A DNA stretch of 64,000 bases from assembly GCF_000425745.1 (NCBI RefSeq), contig NZ_AUEA01000010.1, forward strand, positions 1 to 64,000, in the 5' to 3' direction. The notes beneath the pieces were generated by a model that saw only the letters and a program-made list of their open reading frames with translations, ran no database searches and had not been told where the DNA came from. The translations under genes and the position numbers were made by a program. Shown here one piece after another: positions 9,801 to 26,661 of the stretch (positions within the stretch are counted from its first letter, which is position 1; each line of letters begins with the position of its first letter). The DNA comes from Pseudomonas cremoricolorata DSM 17059 = NBRC 16634. Its GTDB lineage: Bacteria; Pseudomonadota; Gammaproteobacteria; Pseudomonadales; Pseudomonadaceae.

Positions 9801-10896
9801 TGGCCTGAAGAAAGGCACCGTGATCAGCGATGAAGTCCTCGACGGCCTCGAGCACGGTCAGTGGTTCAAGCTGCGCATGGCAGAAGACGCCCTGAACGAA
9901 CAGCTGGAAAAAGCTCAGGCCTACATCGTCGATCGTCGCCGTCTGCTGGACGACAAGTTCGAAGACAAGAAGCGCAAGCTGCAGCAGGGCGATGACCTGG
10001 CTCCGGGCGTGCTGAAGATCGTCAAGGTCTACCTGGCTATCCGCCGTCGCATCCAGCCGGGTGACAAGATGGCTGGTCGTCACGGTAACAAGGGTGTGGT
10101 CTCGGTGATCATGCCTGTCGAAGACATGCCGCATGACGCCAACGGTACGCCGGTCGATGTCGTGCTCAACCCGTTGGGCGTACCATCGCGTATGAACGTC
10201 GGGCAGATTCTCGAAACCCACCTGGGCCTCGCGGCCAAGGGTCTGGGCGAGAAGATCGACCGCATGATCGAAGAGCAGCGCAAGGCCGCAGAGCTGCGTG
10301 GCTTCCTGACCGAGGTCTACAACGAGATCGGTGGTCGTCAGGAAAACCTCGACGAGTTCTCGGATGAAGAGATCCTCGCTCTGGCGCACAACCTGAAGAA
10401 GGGCGTGCCGATGGCAACGCCGGTCTTCGACGGTGCCAAGGAAACCGAGATCAAGGCCATGCTGAAACTGGCAGACATGCCAGAAAGCGGCCAGATGGTG
10501 CTGTTCGATGGCCGTACCGGGAACAAGTTCGAGCGTCCAGTGACCGTTGGTTACATGTACATGCTCAAGCTGAACCACTTGGTGGACGACAAGATGCACG
10601 CGCGTTCCACTGGTTCTTACAGCCTGGTTACCCAGCAGCCGCTGGGTGGTAAGGCGCAGTTCGGTGGTCAGCGTTTCGGGGAGATGGAGGTGTGGGCGCT
10701 GGAAGCTTACGGCGCGGCCTACACCCTGCAGGAAATGCTCACAGTGAAGTCGGACGACGTGAACGGCCGTACCAAGATGTACAAGAACATCGTGGATGGC
10801 GATCACCGTATGGAGCCGGGCATGCCCGAGTCCTTCAACGTGTTGATCAAAGAGATCCGTTCGCTCGGTATCGATATCGATCTGGAAACCGAATAA
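6823..10896 (+). CDS. rpoB: DNA-directed RNA polymerase subunit beta
   Basis: RpoB is the beta subunit of RNA polymerase; with beta' it forms the catalytic cleft. The 1357-aa length is normal for Pseudomonas. The rifampicin pocket ([16 protein letters not shown], followed by VSALGPGGL) has the Asp, His and Ser found in sensitive enzymes at E. coli positions 516, 526 and 531, so no classic rifampicin-resistance change is visible. [12 protein letters not shown] and the C-terminal beta'-contact region are intact. It is followed by rpoC after 64 bases. Confidence 0.98.
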   Translation: MAYSYTEKKRIRKDFSKLPDVMDVPYLLAIQLDSYREFLQAGASKEQFRDVGLHAAFKSVFPIISYSGNAALEYVGYRLGEPAFDVKECVLRGVTFAVPLRVKVRLIIFDKESSNKAIKDIKEQEVYMGEIPLMTENGTFVINGTERVIVSQLHRSPGVFFDHDRGKTHSSGKLLYSARIIPYRGSWLDFEFDPKDCVFVRIDRRRKLPASVLLRALGYTTEEILNTFYTTNVFHVSGEQLSLELVPQRLRGEVAVMDIHDETGKVIVEQGRRITARHINQLEKAGVKELAVPMEYVLGRTTAKAIVHPATGEILAECNTELTTDLLVKVAKAQVVRIETLYTNDIDCGPFIADTLKIDTTGNQLEALVEIYRMMRPGEPPTKDAAETLFNNLFFSAERYDLSAVGRMKFNRRIGRTEIEGSGVLSKEDIVEVLKTLVDIRNGKGIVDDIDHLGNRRVRCVGEMAENQFRVGLVRVERAVKERLSMAESEGLMPQDLINAKPVAAAVKEFFGSSQLSQFMDQNNPLSEITHKRRVSALGPGGLTRERAGFEVRDVHPTHYGRVCPIETPEGPNIGLINSLAAYARTNQYGFLESPYRVVKEGVVSDDIVFLSAIEEADHVIAQASAAMNENKQLIDELVAVRHLNEFTVKAPEDVTLMDVSPKQVVSVAASLIPFLEHDDANRALMGSNMQRQAVPTLRADKPLVGTGMERNVARDSGVCVVARRGGVIDSVDASRIVVRVADDEVETGEAGVDIYNLTKYTRSNQNTCINQRPLVSKGDVVKRSDIMADGPSTDMGELALGQNMRIAFMAWNGFNFEDSICLSERVVQEDRFTTIHIQELTCVARDTKLGPEEITADIPNVGEAALNKLDEAGIVYVGAEVGAGDILVGKVTPKGETQLTPEEKLLRAIFGEKASDVKDTSLRVPTGTKGTVIDVQVFTRDGVERDSRALSIEKSQLDEIRKDLNEEFRIVEGATFERLRSALNGQVVDGGAGLKKGTVISDEVLDGLEHGQWFKLRMAEDALNEQLEKAQAYIVDRRRLLDDKFEDKKRKLQQGDDLAPGVLKIVKVYLAIRRRIQPGDKMAGRHGNKGVVSVIMPVEDMPHDANGTPVDVVLNPLGVPSRMNVGQILETHLGLAAKGLGEKIDRMIEEQRKAAELRGFLTEVYNEIGGRQENLDEFSDEEILALAHNLKKGVPMATPVFDGAKETEIKAMLKLADMPESGQMVLFDGRTGNKFERPVTVGYMYMLKLNHLVDDKMHARSTGSYSLVTQQPLGGKAQFGGQRFGEMEVWALEAYGAAYTLQEMLTVKSDDVNGRTKMYKNIVDGDHRMEPGMPESFNVLIKEIRSLGIDIDLETE

Positions 10897-10960
10897 CACG
10901 TGACGCGAAGGGGAGCGGTGCAGCTGATGCCCGCTTCCTGCTCCGCCAGGAGGAAAGGCC

Positions 10961-15160
<4,200 letters not shown>

Positions 15161-15247
15161 GTACAGGGCAGGGCCTCGGCCCTTCCCGCCGGCATCGGTG
15201 ACACACATTGTCACCGATGACTGGTGGGGAGGGGCGGGGCCTTTGTC

Positions 15248-15276
15248 TTGACTGGGTGCAAGATCCTCTTTAGACT
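15248..15276 (+). promoter_or_regulatory. str operon (rpsL) promoter
   Basis: TTGACT (15248-15253), a 17-base spacer and TAGACT (15271-15276) lie about 94 bases upstream of rpsL. The stretch between rpoC and this promoter contains a perfect inverted repeat (ATCGGTGAC / GTCACCGAT, 15194-15218) with no U-run after it. Confidence 0.6.
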
Positions 15277-15369
15277 TTTGTACCCTTAAATTTGGTGAGG
15301 CTCCGTCTCGCCAATTTTTGGCTTTCTTGCAAGACAATAGCGTCGCAAGACAATCAGTGGAGCTAGTAG

Positions 15370-15741
15370 ATGGCAACTATCAACCAGCTGGTACGTCAGC
15401 CGCGCAAGCGTACCGTCGAGAAATCCGACGTACCTGCGCTGCAGAACTGCCCGCAGCGTCGTGGCGTGTGCACTCGTGTGTACACCACCACGCCGAAAAA
15501 ACCTAACTCGGCACTGCGTAAAGTATGCCGTGTGCGTCTGACCAACGGTTTCGAGGTTTCCTCGTACATCGGTGGTGAAGGCCACAACCTGCAAGAGCAC
15601 AGCGTCGTCCTGATCCGTGGCGGCCGTGTAAAAGACTTGCCAGGTGTTCGTTACCACACCGTTCGCGGCTCTCTGGATACTTCGGGCGTTAAAGGCCGTA
15701 ACCAGGGTCGTTCGAAGTACGGTACCAAGCGTCCGAAGTAA
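15370..15741 (+). CDS. rpsL: Small subunit ribosomal protein uS12
   Basis: uS12 sits at the decoding centre and controls accuracy. The 123-aa product carries the streptomycin-relevant loops [12 protein letters not shown] and [12 protein letters not shown]. Both key lysines (E. coli 42/43 and 87/88) are present, so no standard streptomycin-resistance change is seen. It is the first gene of the rpsL-rpsG-fusA-tuf operon. Confidence 0.98.
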   Translation: MATINQLVRQPRKRTVEKSDVPALQNCPQRRGVCTRVYTTTPKKPNSALRKVCRVRLTNGFEVSSYIGGEGHNLQEHSVVLIRGGRVKDLPGVRYHTVRGSLDTSGVKGRNQGRSKYGTKRPK

Positions 15742-15847
15742 TCGGTCGTTTGCAGACATCCATTTATTTGAGTCGATAAGAGTAAGGTCGGGCAGGGGTC
15801 GAGAGACCGAGTCCCGGGCTAACCTGAAGACCGTTTGAGGGCTTATC

Positions 15848-16318
15848 ATGCCAAGACGTCGTGTAGCAGCAAAACGTGAGATTCTCGACGATCCTAAGTA
15901 CGGATCGCAGATTCTCGCCAAGTTCATGAACCACGTGATGGAAAGCGGCAAGAAGGCCGTAGCCGAGCGCATCGTTTACGGCGCTCTGGATACCGTCAAA
16001 GCTCGCAAGAACAGCGACCCCCTGGAAATCTTCGAGAAAGCTCTCGACGCCATCGCTCCGCTGGTCGAAGTCAAGTCCCGCCGTGTAGGCGGTGCCACTT
16101 ACCAGGTCCCGGTTGAAGTTCGTCCATCCCGTCGTAACGCTCTGGCAATGCGCTGGCTCGTAGACTACGCCCGCAAGCGCGGCGAGAAGTCCATGGCTCT
16201 GCGTTTGGCCGGTGAACTGCTGGATGCTGCCGAAGGCAAGGGTGCTGCAGTCAAGAAGCGTGAAGACGTGCACCGTATGGCCGAAGCCAACAAAGCGTTC
16301 TCGCACTACCGCTTCTAA
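15848..16318 (+). CDS. rpsG: Small subunit ribosomal protein uS7
   Basis: uS7 nucleates assembly of the 30S head and contacts E-site tRNA. In E. coli it represses its own operon by binding the rpsL-rpsG intergenic mRNA. The 156-aa product begins [20 protein letters not shown] and has the [14 protein letters not shown] helix. The 106-base gap upstream could carry an S7 site. Confidence 0.98.
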   Translation: MPRRRVAAKREILDDPKYGSQILAKFMNHVMESGKKAVAERIVYGALDTVKARKNSDPLEIFEKALDAIAPLVEVKSRRVGGATYQVPVEVRPSRRNALAMRWLVDYARKRGEKSMALRLAGELLDAAEGKGAAVKKREDVHRMAEANKAFSHYRF

Positions 16319-16348
16319 TTCAAGCATCAATCTATTCGCGAGGGCTTT

Positions 16349-18493
<2,145 letters not shown>

Positions 18494-18520
18494 TCCCCTT
18501 TAGGCAAGAGGTTCACTGTC

Positions 18521-19714
18521 GTGGCTAAAGAAAAATTTGATCGTTCCCTTCCCCACGTCAACGTCGGCACCATCGGCCACGTTGACCACGGTAAGACCAC
18601 TCTGACCGCAGCTCTGACTCGCGTCTGCTCCGAAGTTTTCGGTTCGGCAGTCGTTGAGTTCGACAAGATCGACTCGGCTCCGGAAGAAAAAGCGCGCGGT
18701 ATCACCATCAACACCGCTCACGTCGAGTACAACTCGAACATTCGTCACTACGCTCACGTCGACTGCCCAGGTCACGCTGACTACGTGAAGAACATGATCA
18801 CCGGTGCTGCCCAGATGGACGGCGCGATCCTGGTCTGCTCGGCCGCTGATGGTCCGATGCCACAAACCCGTGAGCACATCCTGCTGTCCCGTCAGGTTGG
18901 CGTTCCGTACATCGTGGTCTTCCTGAACAAGGCTGACCTGGTAGACGACGCTGAGCTGCTGGAACTGGTCGAGATGGAAGTTCGCGACCTGCTGTCCACC
19001 TATGACTTCCCAGGCGACGACACTCCGATCATCATCGGTTCGGCTCGTATGGCGCTGGAAGGCAAAGACGACAACGAAATGGGCACCAGCGCTGTCAAGA
19101 AGCTGGTCGAGACTCTGGACAGCTACATCCCAGAGCCTGAGCGTGCTATCGACAAGCCGTTCCTGATGCCGATCGAAGACGTGTTCTCGATCTCGGGTCG
19201 CGGTACCGTTGTTACCGGCCGTATCGAGCGCGGTATCGTTCGCGTTCAAGATCCGCTGGAAATCGTTGGTCTGCGTGACACCACCACCACCACCTGCACC
19301 GGTGTTGAGATGTTCCGCAAGCTGCTGGACGAAGGTCGTGCTGGCGAGAACTGCGGCGTTCTGCTGCGTGGTACCAAGCGTGACGACGTTGAGCGTGGTC
19401 AGGTTCTGGTCAAGCCAGGTTCGGTCAAGCCGCACACCAAGTTCACTGCAGAAGTCTACGTTCTGTCGAAAGAAGAAGGCGGTCGTCACACTCCGTTCTT
19501 CAAAGGCTACCGTCCTCAGTTCTACTTCCGTACCACTGACGTGACCGGTAACTGCGAACTGCCGGAAGGCGTTGAAATGGTAATGCCAGGTGACAACATC
19601 CAGATGACTGTCACTCTGATCAAGACCATCGCGATGGAAGACGGTCTGCGCTTCGCCATCCGTGAAGGCGGTCGTACCGTCGGCGCCGGCGTCGTAGCCA
19701 AAATCATCGAGTAA
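18521..19714 (+). CDS. tuf: Elongation factor Tu
   Basis: EF-Tu delivers aminoacyl-tRNA to the ribosome. The 397-aa protein has [14 protein letters not shown] (G1), DCPGHADY (G3) and NKADLVDD (G4). It starts at GTG 18521. It is the only tuf in the window: the usual second site, between tRNA-Thr and tRNA-Trp, is empty here (2990-3180). A terminator follows directly, so it ends the str operon. Confidence 0.98.
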   Translation: MAKEKFDRSLPHVNVGTIGHVDHGKTTLTAALTRVCSEVFGSAVVEFDKIDSAPEEKARGITINTAHVEYNSNIRHYAHVDCPGHADYVKNMITGAAQMDGAILVCSAADGPMPQTREHILLSRQVGVPYIVVFLNKADLVDDAELLELVEMEVRDLLSTYDFPGDDTPIIIGSARMALEGKDDNEMGTSAVKKLVETLDSYIPEPERAIDKPFLMPIEDVFSISGRGTVVTGRIERGIVRVQDPLEIVGLRDTTTTTCTGVEMFRKLLDEGRAGENCGVLLRGTKRDDVERGQVLVKPGSVKPHTKFTAEVYVLSKEEGGRHTPFFKGYRPQFYFRTTDVTGNCELPEGVEMVMPGDNIQMTVTLIKTIAMEDGLRFAIREGGRTVGAGVVAKIIE

Positions 19715-19730
19715 TCACTCGACCGGTTGA

Positions 19731-19760
19731 AAAGGCCCCCGCTCAGCGGGGGCTTTTTTT
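19731..19760 (+). terminator. str operon terminator
   Basis: GCCCCCGCT / AGCGGGGGC closes on a short loop and runs into seven Ts. It lies 20 bases after tuf and is one of the strongest intrinsic terminators in the window. Confidence 0.92.
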
Positions 19761-19766
19761 ATTGGG

Positions 19767-19795
19767 TTGACACTAAATGGGGGCATCTATAGAAT
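19767..19795 (+). promoter_or_regulatory. S10 operon promoter
   Basis: Consensus TTGACA (19767-19772), an exact 17-base spacer and TAGAAT (19790-19795) lie immediately after the tuf terminator and 61 bases upstream of rpsJ. This is the best sigma70 match in the window. The short leader (19796-19855) would be the place for L4 autoregulation if the E. coli mechanism is kept. Confidence 0.75.
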
Positions 19796-19855
19796 CACGC
19801 CTCCTTTTAGCGGGCGTAGTGCGTCCGTTGGGAACAGCCTGGAGTCTGAAATCCA

Positions 19856-20167
19856 ATGCAAAATCAGCAAATCCGTATCAGGTTGAAGGCTTTCGACCAT
19901 CGCCTGATCGACCAATCCACCCAGGAAATCGTGGAAACCGCGAAACGTACTGGTGCACAAGTGCGTGGTCCAATTCCACTGCCTACCCGTAAAGAGCGTT
20001 TCACCGTTCTGGTCTCCCCGCACGTCAACAAAGACGCGCGTGACCAGTACGAGATTCGCACTCATAAGCGTGTTCTGGACATCGTCCAGCCAACGGATAA
20101 AACCGTTGACGCGCTGATGAAGCTCGATCTTGCGGCAGGTGTGGAAGTACAGATCAGCCTCGGCTAA
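19856..20167 (+). CDS. rpsJ: Small subunit ribosomal protein uS10 (NusE)
   Basis: uS10 is part of the 30S head and, as NusE, joins NusB in antitermination complexes and links NusG to the ribosome. The 103-aa product begins [19 protein letters not shown] and ends [18 protein letters not shown], both typical. It is the first gene of the S10 operon. Confidence 0.98.
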
Positions 20168-20247
20168 GACTCCGGTCTTGTCCGTGTAACGCTCTGAAAT
20201 GGGCGGCCATAGCGGGTGAAAGCCCCGTACACTCATGAGGTTACAAC

Positions 20248-20883
20248 ATGACTATTGGTGTAGTCGGTCGTAAATGCGGTATGACCCGCGTTTTCACCGA
20301 AGAAGGTGTCTCCATTCCGGTCACGGTCATTGAGATCGAGCCGAATCGCGTCACCCAGTTCAAGACTGAAGAAACCGATGGCTACCGTGCAGTGCAAGTC
20401 ACTGTCGGCGAGCGTCGCGCCTCGCGCGTGACCGCTGCTCAGGCAGGTCACTTCGCTAAAGCAAACGTTGCCGCTGGTCGCGGTGTCTGGGAGTTCCGTC
20501 TTGAAGAAGGCGATTTCCAGGCTGGCGACTCGATCAAAGCTGAACTCTTCACTGCAGGCCAGCTGGTAGACGTTACTGGTCAGTCCAAAGGTAAAGGCTT
20601 CGCCGGTACCATCAAGCGCTGGAACTTCCGTGGTCAGGACAACACCCACGGTAACTCCGTGTCGCACCGTGTCCCAGGCTCCATCGGCCAGTGCCAGACT
20701 CCTGGTCGTGTGTTCAAGGGCAAGAAAATGTCCGGTCACATGGGCGCCGAGCGCGTGACTGTTCAGTCCCTGGAAGTTGTTCGCGTAGACGCTGAGCGCA
20801 ATCTGCTGCTCGTCAAGGGTGCCGTTCCAGGCGCTACTGGCGGCGACGTGGTTGTACGTCCAGCTGTCAAGGCTCGCGGTTAA
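20248..20883 (+). CDS. rplC: Large subunit ribosomal protein uL3
   Basis: uL3 is an early assembly protein near the peptidyl transferase centre. The 211-aa product contains the conserved tip loop with the glutamine that PrmB methylates in E. coli ([19 protein letters not shown]). It lies second in the S10 operon, 12 bases before rplD. Confidence 0.98.
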   Translation: MTIGVVGRKCGMTRVFTEEGVSIPVTVIEIEPNRVTQFKTEETDGYRAVQVTVGERRASRVTAAQAGHFAKANVAAGRGVWEFRLEEGDFQAGDSIKAELFTAGQLVDVTGQSKGKGFAGTIKRWNFRGQDNTHGNSVSHRVPGSIGQCQTPGRVFKGKKMSGHMGAERVTVQSLEVVRVDAERNLLLVKGAVPGATGGDVVVRPAVKARG

Positions 20884-20895
20884 GGGGAAACTGAC

Positions 20896-21498
20896 ATGCA
20901 ACTCAATGTAAATGACGCTCAGGCGATCGAAGTTTCCGAACTGACTTTCGGTGGCGAATTCAACGAGACGCTGGTTCACCAAGCAGTCGTGGCCTACATG
21001 GCCGGCGGCCGTCAGGGCACCAAGCAACAGAAGACCCGTTCCGACGTAGCAGGTGGCGGTAAGCGCCCATGGCGTCAGAAGGGTACTGGCCGTGCTCGTG
21101 CTGGTACCACTCGTGGTCCGATCTGGCGTGGCGGTGGTGTCACCTTCGCAGCTCGCCCTCAAGATCACTCGCAGAAGCTCAACAAGAAGATGTACCGCGC
21201 AGCTCTGCGCTCCATCCTCTCCGAGCTCGTGCGTAGCGACCGTCTGGTCGTGGTTCAGGACTTCGCTGTCGAAGCACCGAAAACCAAAGATCTGCTGAAC
21301 AAGCTGAACGGCATGGGTCTGAACGACGTACTGATCGTTTCCGACGCTGTTGATCAGAACCTGTACCTGGCTGCTCGTAACCTGCCGCACGTCGATGTTC
21401 GTGACGTACAAGGTTCCGATCCGGTCAGTCTGATCGCATACGAGAAAGTGTTGATCACTGTCTCGGCCGTGAAGAAATTCGAGGAGCTGCTGGGATGA
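20896..21498 (+). CDS. rplD: Large subunit ribosomal protein uL4
   Basis: uL4 lines the nascent-peptide tunnel. In E. coli it represses the S10 operon by transcription attenuation and translation control. The 200-aa product has the tunnel loop [20 protein letters not shown] (about residues 55-75). Its stop overlaps the rplW start (ATGA). Confidence 0.98.
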   Translation: MQLNVNDAQAIEVSELTFGGEFNETLVHQAVVAYMAGGRQGTKQQKTRSDVAGGGKRPWRQKGTGRARAGTTRGPIWRGGGVTFAARPQDHSQKLNKKMYRAALRSILSELVRSDRLVVVQDFAVEAPKTKDLLNKLNGMGLNDVLIVSDAVDQNLYLAARNLPHVDVRDVQGSDPVSLIAYEKVLITVSAVKKFEELLG

Positions 21499-21794
21499 AC
21501 CAGGAACGCGTATTCAAAGTCCTCCTTGGCCCGCACGTTTCCGAGAAGGCTACCGTTCTGGCTGAGAAGAAAGGCCAGTTCGTATTCAAGGTTGCTACCG
21601 ATGCAACCAAGCTGGAAATCAAGAAAGCTGTCGAAGGCCTGTTCAACGTAAAAGTTGAAAACGTGTCGACTGTCAACGTTCTGGGTAAAACCAAGCGTAC
21701 CGCACGTGGTCTGGGCAAGCGTAATGACTGGAAGAAGGCGATCGTCTCCCTTCAGCCAGGCCAAGATCTCGATTTCAGCAGCAGTGCTGAGTAA
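21495..21794 (+). CDS. rplW: Large subunit ribosomal protein uL23
   Basis: uL23 sits at the tunnel exit and docks trigger factor and signal recognition particle. The 99-aa product has the [10 protein letters not shown] start and the [19 protein letters not shown] loop. It is coupled to rplD by a four-base overlap. Confidence 0.98.
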   Translation: MNQERVFKVLLGPHVSEKATVLAEKKGQFVFKVATDATKLEIKKAVEGLFNVKVENVSTVNVLGKTKRTARGLGKRNDWKKAIVSLQPGQDLDFSSSAE

Positions 21795-21808
21795 GGAAGG
21801 GGTGCATC

Positions 21809-22633
21809 ATGGCAATCGTTAAATGCAAACCGACTTCCCCTGGCCGCCGTTTCGTGGTCAAGGTGGTCAACAAGGAGCTGCACAAAGGCGCTCCTCACGC
21901 ACCGCTGCTCGAGAAGAAATCGAAGTCTGGTGGTCGTAACAACAATGGCCGCATCACCACGCGTCACGTTGGTGGTGGTCATAAGCAGCACTACCGTATG
22001 GTCGACTTCCGTCGCAACGACAAAGATGGCATTCCGGCCACTGTCGAGCGTATCGAATACGATCCAAACCGTACTGCTCACATCGCCCTGCTGTGCTATG
22101 CAGACGGCGAGCGTCGCTACATCATCGCACCGAAAGGTGTGAGCGCTGGCGACCAGCTGATCGCAGGTTCCCTGGCCCCAATCAAGGCCGGTAACTCGCT
22201 GCAGCTGCGTAACATTCCAGTTGGTAGCACCATTCATGGTGTCGAACTGAAGCCGGGCAAAGGCGCCCAGATCGCTCGTTCCGCTGGTGCTTCGGCTCAG
22301 CTGATCGCTCGTGAAGGCGTGTACGTGACCCTGCGTCTTCGTTCTGGTGAGATGCGTAAAGTACTGGCTGAATGCCGTGCGACCCTGGGCGAAGTCTCGA
22401 ACTCCGAGCACAGCCTGCGTTCGCTGGGTAAAGCAGGTGCCAAACGCTGGCGTGGCGTTCGCCCAACCGTTCGTGGTGTTGCCATGAACCCGGTTGACCA
22501 CCCGCATGGTGGTGGTGAAGGTCGTACCTCCGGTGGTCGTCATCCGGTATCGCCATGGGGCTTCCCAACCAAGGGTGCGAAAACCCGTGGTAATAAGCGT
22601 ACCGACAATATGATCGTCCGTCGTCGCAAGTAA
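21809..22633 (+). CDS. rplB: Large subunit ribosomal protein uL2
   Basis: uL2 is needed for subunit joining and peptidyl transferase structure. The 274-aa product has the essential histidine region [17 protein letters not shown] near residues 222-238. Position between rplW and rpsS is the standard S10 order. Confidence 0.98.
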   Translation: MAIVKCKPTSPGRRFVVKVVNKELHKGAPHAPLLEKKSKSGGRNNNGRITTRHVGGGHKQHYRMVDFRRNDKDGIPATVERIEYDPNRTAHIALLCYADGERRYIIAPKGVSAGDQLIAGSLAPIKAGNSLQLRNIPVGSTIHGVELKPGKGAQIARSAGASAQLIAREGVYVTLRLRSGEMRKVLAECRATLGEVSNSEHSLRSLGKAGAKRWRGVRPTVRGVAMNPVDHPHGGGEGRTSGGRHPVSPWGFPTKGAKTRGNKRTDNMIVRRRK

Positions 22634-22649
22634 CTAGAGGGATACGACA

Positions 22650-22925
22650 GTGCCACGTTCTCTGAAAAAAGGTCCTTTTATCGATCTTCACCTGTTGAAG
22701 AAGGTCGAAGTGGCGGTGGAGAAGAACGATCGCAAGCCAGTTAAAACCTGGTCGCGCCGTTCCATGATCCTGCCACAAATGGTCGGTCTGACCATCGCGG
22801 TACACAACGGTCGCCAACACGTCCCCGTTCTCGTGAACGAAGACATGGTCGGCCACAAACTGGGCGAGTTCGCCGGTACCCGCACTTATCGTGGGCACGT
22901 GGCTGACAAGAAAGCCAAGCGTTAA
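22650..22925 (+). CDS. rpsS: Small subunit ribosomal protein uS19
   Basis: uS19 binds 16S rRNA in the 30S head next to uS13. The 91-aa product starts at GTG 22650 ([18 protein letters not shown]) and carries [19 protein letters not shown]. The neighbouring spacing is 11-16 bases, typical of this operon. Confidence 0.98.
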
Positions 22926-22936
22926 GGGGTAAGGAA

Positions 22937-23269
22937 ATGGAAGTAGCCGCTAAGTTGTCGGGCGCTCGAATCTCCGCCCAGAAAGCCCGCTTGGTCGCCG
23001 ACCAGATCCGCGGGAAGAAGGTGGGCGAAGCGCTCAACCTGTTGGCCTTCAGCAGCAAAAAAGCCGCTGAAATCATGAAGAAAGTCCTCGAGTCGGCCGT
23101 TGCCAACGCCGAACACAACGAAGGCGCAGACGTTGATGACCTTAAGGTCTCCACCGTTTTCGTCAACGAAGGGCGTTCGCTGAAGCGCATCATGCCGCGT
23201 GCCAAAGGCCGCGCTGATCGCATCGTCAAGCGGTCTTGCCATATCACTGTCAAGGTTGCGGACAAGTAA
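22937..23269 (+). CDS. rplV: Large subunit ribosomal protein uL22
   Basis: uL22 has a beta-hairpin reaching into the exit tunnel at the macrolide and SecM-stall site. The 110-aa product begins [20 protein letters not shown], and the hairpin stretch [16 protein letters not shown] is unaltered. It lies between rpsS and rpsC. Confidence 0.98.
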
Positions 23270-23282
23270 CGGAGTCGATCAG

Positions 23283-23969
23283 ATGGGTCAGAAAGTACAT
23301 CCCACTGGCATTCGCCTGGGAATCGTCAAGGAGCACACCTCCGTCTGGTATGCAGACGGTGCGACTTACGCAGATTACCTGTTGAAGGATCTGAAAACGC
23401 GTGAGTACCTCCAAGACAAACTAAAAAGCGCGTCCGTGAGCCGTATCGATATTCATCGTCCGGCACAAACTGCACGCATCACCATCCACACCGCTCGTCC
23501 CGGTATCGTTATCGGCAAGAAGGGTGAGGATGTAGAGAAGCTGCGTCAGGACCTGACCAAGCAGATGGGTGTGCCTGTGCACATCAACATCGAAGAGATC
23601 CGCAAGCCGGAACTCGACGCCATGCTGGTTGCGCAAAGCGTAGCTCAGCAGCTGGAGCGCCGCGTTATGTTCCGTCGCGCCATGAAGCGCGCCGTGCAGA
23701 ACGCCATGCGTATTGGTGCCAAGGGCATCAAGATCCAGGTGAGCGGTCGTCTCGGCGGTGCCGAGATCGCACGTACCGAGTGGTATCGCGAAGGTCGTGT
23801 GCCTCTGCACACCCTGCGTGCCGATATCGACTACAACACCTACGAAGCTCACACCACCTACGGTGTGATCGGTGTGAAGGTTTGGATCTTCAAAGGCGAA
23901 GTAATTGGTGGTCGCCAAGAAGAGCTGAAGCCTCAAGCACCAGCGCCTCGTAAAAAAGCTGCTAAGTAA
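23283..23969 (+). CDS. rpsC: Small subunit ribosomal protein uS3
   Basis: uS3 lines the mRNA entry tunnel and has helicase-like activity with uS4. ATG 23283 was chosen: it starts [13 protein letters not shown], the invariant uS3 start, with GGAG 8 bases upstream. The frame is open further upstream inside rplV but that extension is not uS3-like. The 228-aa product has a KH domain with [13 protein letters not shown]. Confidence 0.97.
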   Translation: MGQKVHPTGIRLGIVKEHTSVWYADGATYADYLLKDLKTREYLQDKLKSASVSRIDIHRPAQTARITIHTARPGIVIGKKGEDVEKLRQDLTKQMGVPVHINIEEIRKPELDAMLVAQSVAQQLERRVMFRRAMKRAVQNAMRIGAKGIKIQVSGRLGGAEIARTEWYREGRVPLHTLRADIDYNTYEAHTTYGVIGVKVWIFKGEVIGGRQEELKPQAPAPRKKAAK

Positions 23970-23981
23970 GGGGTACGCCAA

Positions 23982-24395
23982 ATGTTGCAACCTAAGCGTA
24001 CAAAATTCCGCAAGCAGATGACTGGCCACAACCGTGGTCTGGCACTGCGCGGTAGCAAAGTCAGCTTCGGCGAGTTCGCTCTGAAAGCTGTTGCTCGCGG
24101 TCGTCTTACCGCCCGTCAGATCGAGTCGGCGCGTCGTGCGCTGACCCGTCACGTAAAACGTGGCGGCAAGATCTGGATCCGTGTATTCCCGGACAAGCCG
24201 GTTACCAAGAAGCCTCTCGAGGTGCGTATGGGTAAAGGTAAGGGTTCCGTGGAGTACTGGGTTGCCCAGATCCAGCCAGGCAAAGTCCTGTACGAGATCG
24301 AGGGTGTTTCTGAAGAGCTGGCGCGCGAAGCATTTGCTCTGGCTGCTGCAAAGCTGCCTCTCGCCACCTCCTTTGTTAAGCGGACGGTGATGTGA
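23982..24395 (+). CDS. rplP: Large subunit ribosomal protein uL16
   Basis: uL16 positions A-site tRNA and is a late assembly protein. The 137-aa product begins [19 protein letters not shown] and contains [20 protein letters not shown], where the arginine of the RMGKG loop is the YcfD hydroxylation site in E. coli. Its stop overlaps rpmC by one base. Confidence 0.98.
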
Positions 24396-24586
24396 TGAAA
24401 GCGAATGAACTTCGTGAAAAATCGGCACAGCAGCTGAACGAGCAACTGCTCGGCCTGCTGCGCGACCAGTTCAATCTGCGCATGCAGAAAGCAACTGGCC
24501 AGTTGGGGCAGTCGCACCTGCTCTCGCAAGTTAAGCGTGACATCGCTCGCGTGAAAACTGTGCTCAACCAGCAGGCAGGTAAGTGA
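24395..24586 (+). CDS. rpmC: Large subunit ribosomal protein uL29
   Basis: uL29 is a two-helix protein near the tunnel exit beside uL23. The 63-aa product starts [18 protein letters not shown] at ATG 24395, which shares a base with the rplP stop (TGATG). A GTG one codon upstream is possible but would add a second Met and is less likely. Confidence 0.96.
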
Positions 24587-24588
24587 TC

Positions 24589-24855
24589 ATGGCTGAAGCT
24601 GAAAAAACCGTCCGTACGCTGACTGGCCGTGTCGTCAGCGACAAAATGGACAAGACCATCACCGTTCTGATCGAGCGTCGCGTCAAGCACCCGATCTACG
24701 GTAAATACGTTAAGCGTTCGACTAAGCTGCACGCGCACGACGAAACCAACCAGTGCAAAATCGGCGACAAGGTTTCCATTACCGAAACCCGTCCGCTGGC
24801 CAAGACCAAGTCCTGGGCACTGGTTGAAGTCCTCGAACGCGCTGTTGAAGTCTAA
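24589..24855 (+). CDS. rpsQ: Small subunit ribosomal protein uS17
   Basis: uS17 is an OB-fold protein and primary 16S binder. ATG 24589 gives 88 aa beginning [20 protein letters not shown]; a GTG two codons upstream overlaps the rpmC stop and is a less likely start. [13 protein letters not shown] is the conserved middle segment. It is the last gene of the S10 operon by E. coli order. Confidence 0.97.
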   Translation: MAEAEKTVRTLTGRVVSDKMDKTITVLIERRVKHPIYGKYVKRSTKLHAHDETNQCKIGDKVSITETRPLAKTKSWALVEVLERAVEV

Positions 24856-24878
24856 GGGCTAGGGGTCGGAGAAATTTT

Positions 24879-25247
24879 ATGATTCAGACTCAATCCATGC
24901 TCGATGTGGCCGATAACAGCGGCGCTCGTCGCGTCATGTGCATCAAGGTACTCGGTGGTTCGCACCGCCGTTACGCTGGCATCGGTGACATCATCAAGGT
25001 TACCGTCAAGGAAGCAATTCCTCGCGGTAAGGTCAAAAAAGGCCAAGTGATGACCGCCGTTGTCGTTCGTACCCGTCACGGTGTACGTCGCGCTGACGGT
25101 TCCATCATTCGTTTCGACGGTAATGCTGCTGTTCTGCTGAACACCAAGCAAGAGCCGATCGGCACTCGCATCTTCGGGCCAGTGACCCGTGAACTTCGTA
25201 CCGAGAAGTTCATGAAGATCGTTTCGCTCGCCCCTGAAGTGCTCTAA
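24879..25247 (+). CDS. rplN: Large subunit ribosomal protein uL14
   Basis: uL14 forms an intersubunit bridge and is the docking site of silencing factor RsfS. The 122-aa product begins [20 protein letters not shown], the invariant uL14 start. It is the first gene of the spc group; I see no separate promoter, so it is probably read through from the S10 operon. Confidence 0.98.
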   Translation: MIQTQSMLDVADNSGARRVMCIKVLGGSHRRYAGIGDIIKVTVKEAIPRGKVKKGQVMTAVVVRTRHGVRRADGSIIRFDGNAAVLLNTKQEPIGTRIFGPVTRELRTEKFMKIVSLAPEVL

Positions 25248-25258
25248 GGAGATCCGAC

Positions 25259-25573
25259 ATGCAAAAGATTCGTCGTGACGACGAGATCATCGTGATCGCC
25301 GGCAAAGACAAAGGTAAGCGCGGTAAGGTGCTGAAGGTTCTCGCTGACGACCGTCTGGTCGTTAGCGGTCTGAACCTGGTCAAGCGTCATACCAAGCCTA
25401 ACCCGATGGCGGGCGTTCAGGGCGGTATCGTCGAAAAAGAAGCGCCTCTGCACGCTTCCAACGTTGCCATCTTCAACGGTGAAACCAACAAGGCTGATCG
25501 CGTTGGTTTCAAAGTAGAAGACGGTAAGAAAATTCGTGTCTTCAAGTCGACCCAAAAAGCGGTTGATGCTTGA
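25259..25573 (+). CDS. rplX: Large subunit ribosomal protein uL24
   Basis: uL24 initiates 50S assembly and lies at the tunnel exit. The 104-aa product has the KOW motif [21 protein letters not shown] near the N terminus. It sits 11 bases after rplN with AGGAG just upstream. Confidence 0.98.
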   Translation: MQKIRRDDEIIVIAGKDKGKRGKVLKVLADDRLVVSGLNLVKRHTKPNPMAGVQGGIVEKEAPLHASNVAIFNGETNKADRVGFKVEDGKKIRVFKSTQKAVDA

Positions 25574-25593
25574 ACACTGCTAGGTAGAAGACC

Positions 25594-26133
25594 ATGGCAC
25601 GACTGAAAGAGATTTACCGGAACGAAATCGCTCCCAAGCTTAAGGACGAACTTAAGCTTTCGAACGTGATGGAAGTTCCTCGCGTTACCAAGATCACCCT
25701 GAACATGGGTCTGGGCGAAGCGATCGGCGACAAGAAAGTCATCGAGCACGCTGTGGCCGACCTGGAAAAGATCACTGGCCAAAAGCCGGTTGTGACTTTC
25801 GCTCGTAAATCCATCGCTGGCTTCAAAGTCCGCGAAGGATGGCCGATCGGTGTCAAAGTGACCCTGCGTAGCGACAAGATGTACGAGTTCCTGGACCGCC
25901 TGCTGGCGATCTCCCTGCCGCGGGTCCGCGACTTCCGCGGCCTGAATGCCAAGTCCTTCGATGGTCGTGGCAACTACAGCATGGGCGTGAAAGAGCAGAT
26001 CATCTTCCCGGAAATCGATTACGACAAGATCGATGCTCTGCGCGGTTTGGACATTACCCTGACCACCACTGCTCGTTCGGATGACGAAGGCCGCGCTCTG
26101 CTGCGTGCATTCAAATTCCCGTTCCGCAACTGA
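25594..26133 (+). CDS. rplE: Large subunit ribosomal protein uL5
   Basis: uL5 binds 5S rRNA and contacts P-site tRNA. The 179-aa product has [20 protein letters not shown] and the [20 protein letters not shown] segment. It lies between rplX and rpsN; in E. coli the S8 repressor site is near the rplE start. Confidence 0.98.
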   Translation: MARLKEIYRNEIAPKLKDELKLSNVMEVPRVTKITLNMGLGEAIGDKKVIEHAVADLEKITGQKPVVTFARKSIAGFKVREGWPIGVKVTLRSDKMYEFLDRLLAISLPRVRDFRGLNAKSFDGRGNYSMGVKEQIIFPEIDYDKIDALRGLDITLTTTARSDDEGRALLRAFKFPFRN

Positions 26134-26146
26134 TTGGAGTAGGAAA

Positions 26147-26452
26147 ATGGCCAAGAAGAGCATGAAAAACCGCGAGCTGAAGCGTCAGCTCATGGTCGCT
26201 AAATTCGCCAAGAAGCGTGCTGCGCTGAAAGCGACCATCGTCGACCTGAACGCTTCTCCTGAAGAGCGTTTTGCCGCCGTTGTCGCTCTGCAGAAGCAGC
26301 CTCGTGATGCCAGCGCCGCGCGTCTGCGTAACCGCTGCCGTCTGACCGGTCGTCCTCACGGTGTCTACCGTAAGTTCGGTCTGGGTCGTAACAAGCTGCG
26401 CGAAGCTGCAATGCGTGGTGATGTACCAGGTCTGGTCAAGGCCAGCTGGTAA
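26147..26452 (+). CDS. rpsN: Small subunit ribosomal protein uS14 (zinc-independent type)
   Basis: uS14 belongs to the 30S head. ATG 26147 gives 101 aa beginning [21 protein letters not shown] directly precedes it. The C-terminal half ([20 protein letters not shown]) has only one cysteine, so this is the long form lacking the zinc ribbon. Unlike its neighbours it is followed by a 209-base gap with a hairpin and a promoter-like sequence. Confidence 0.97.
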   Translation: MAKKSMKNRELKRQLMVAKFAKKRAALKATIVDLNASPEERFAAVVALQKQPRDASAARLRNRCRLTGRPHGVYRKFGLGRNKLREAAMRGDVPGLVKASW

Positions 26453-26518
26453 TCCCGCGAGGTTGTACCAAGGCGCCGGAGGGGCAACCTTCCGACCGCC
26501 GGTAAACCTGCAGCGAAA

Positions 26519-26550
26519 CAAGCCCCCTCGTGGGGCTTGTTTCGTTTTTG
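26519..26550 (+). terminator. Intra-operon terminator between rpsN and rpsH
   Basis: CAAGCCCC / GGGGCTTG around a short loop is followed by TTTCGTTTTTG. It lies inside the spc gene order, where spacing is otherwise 4-25 bases. It may lower transcription downstream or work with the promoter-like sequence just after it. Confidence 0.65.
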
Positions 26551-26565
26551 TCTTGTGTCTAGAAT
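26537..26565 (+). promoter_or_regulatory. Possible internal promoter upstream of rpsH
   Basis: TTGTTT (26537-26542), a 17-base spacer and TAGAAT (26560-26565) lie 97 bases before rpsH and overlap the tail of the intra-operon terminator. The -10 is good and the -35 weak. This is a suggestion from sequence only. Confidence 0.35.
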
Positions 26566-26661
26566 GACCGGCTCACCTGGGCCCGGGTCTTTTGCCCTGT
26601 CCGCTCAGGTGGTTGTGATAGCCGCAAGGCTAATAATTCTTGTATCAGGAGCATCTAGCCC

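Noticed and set aside
6832..10899. A very long open frame antisense to rpoB
   Set aside because: It mirrors rpoB exactly. Strong third-position G/C bias of a highly expressed gene keeps the opposite frame open; the product is low in complexity and has no family features.
15194..15218. Perfect inverted repeat after rpoC taken as a terminator
   Set aside because: No T-run follows. It may be a processing or protein-binding site, but termination is not supported.
15480..15660. Possible streptomycin-resistance change in rpsL
   Set aside because: Both key lysines are present.
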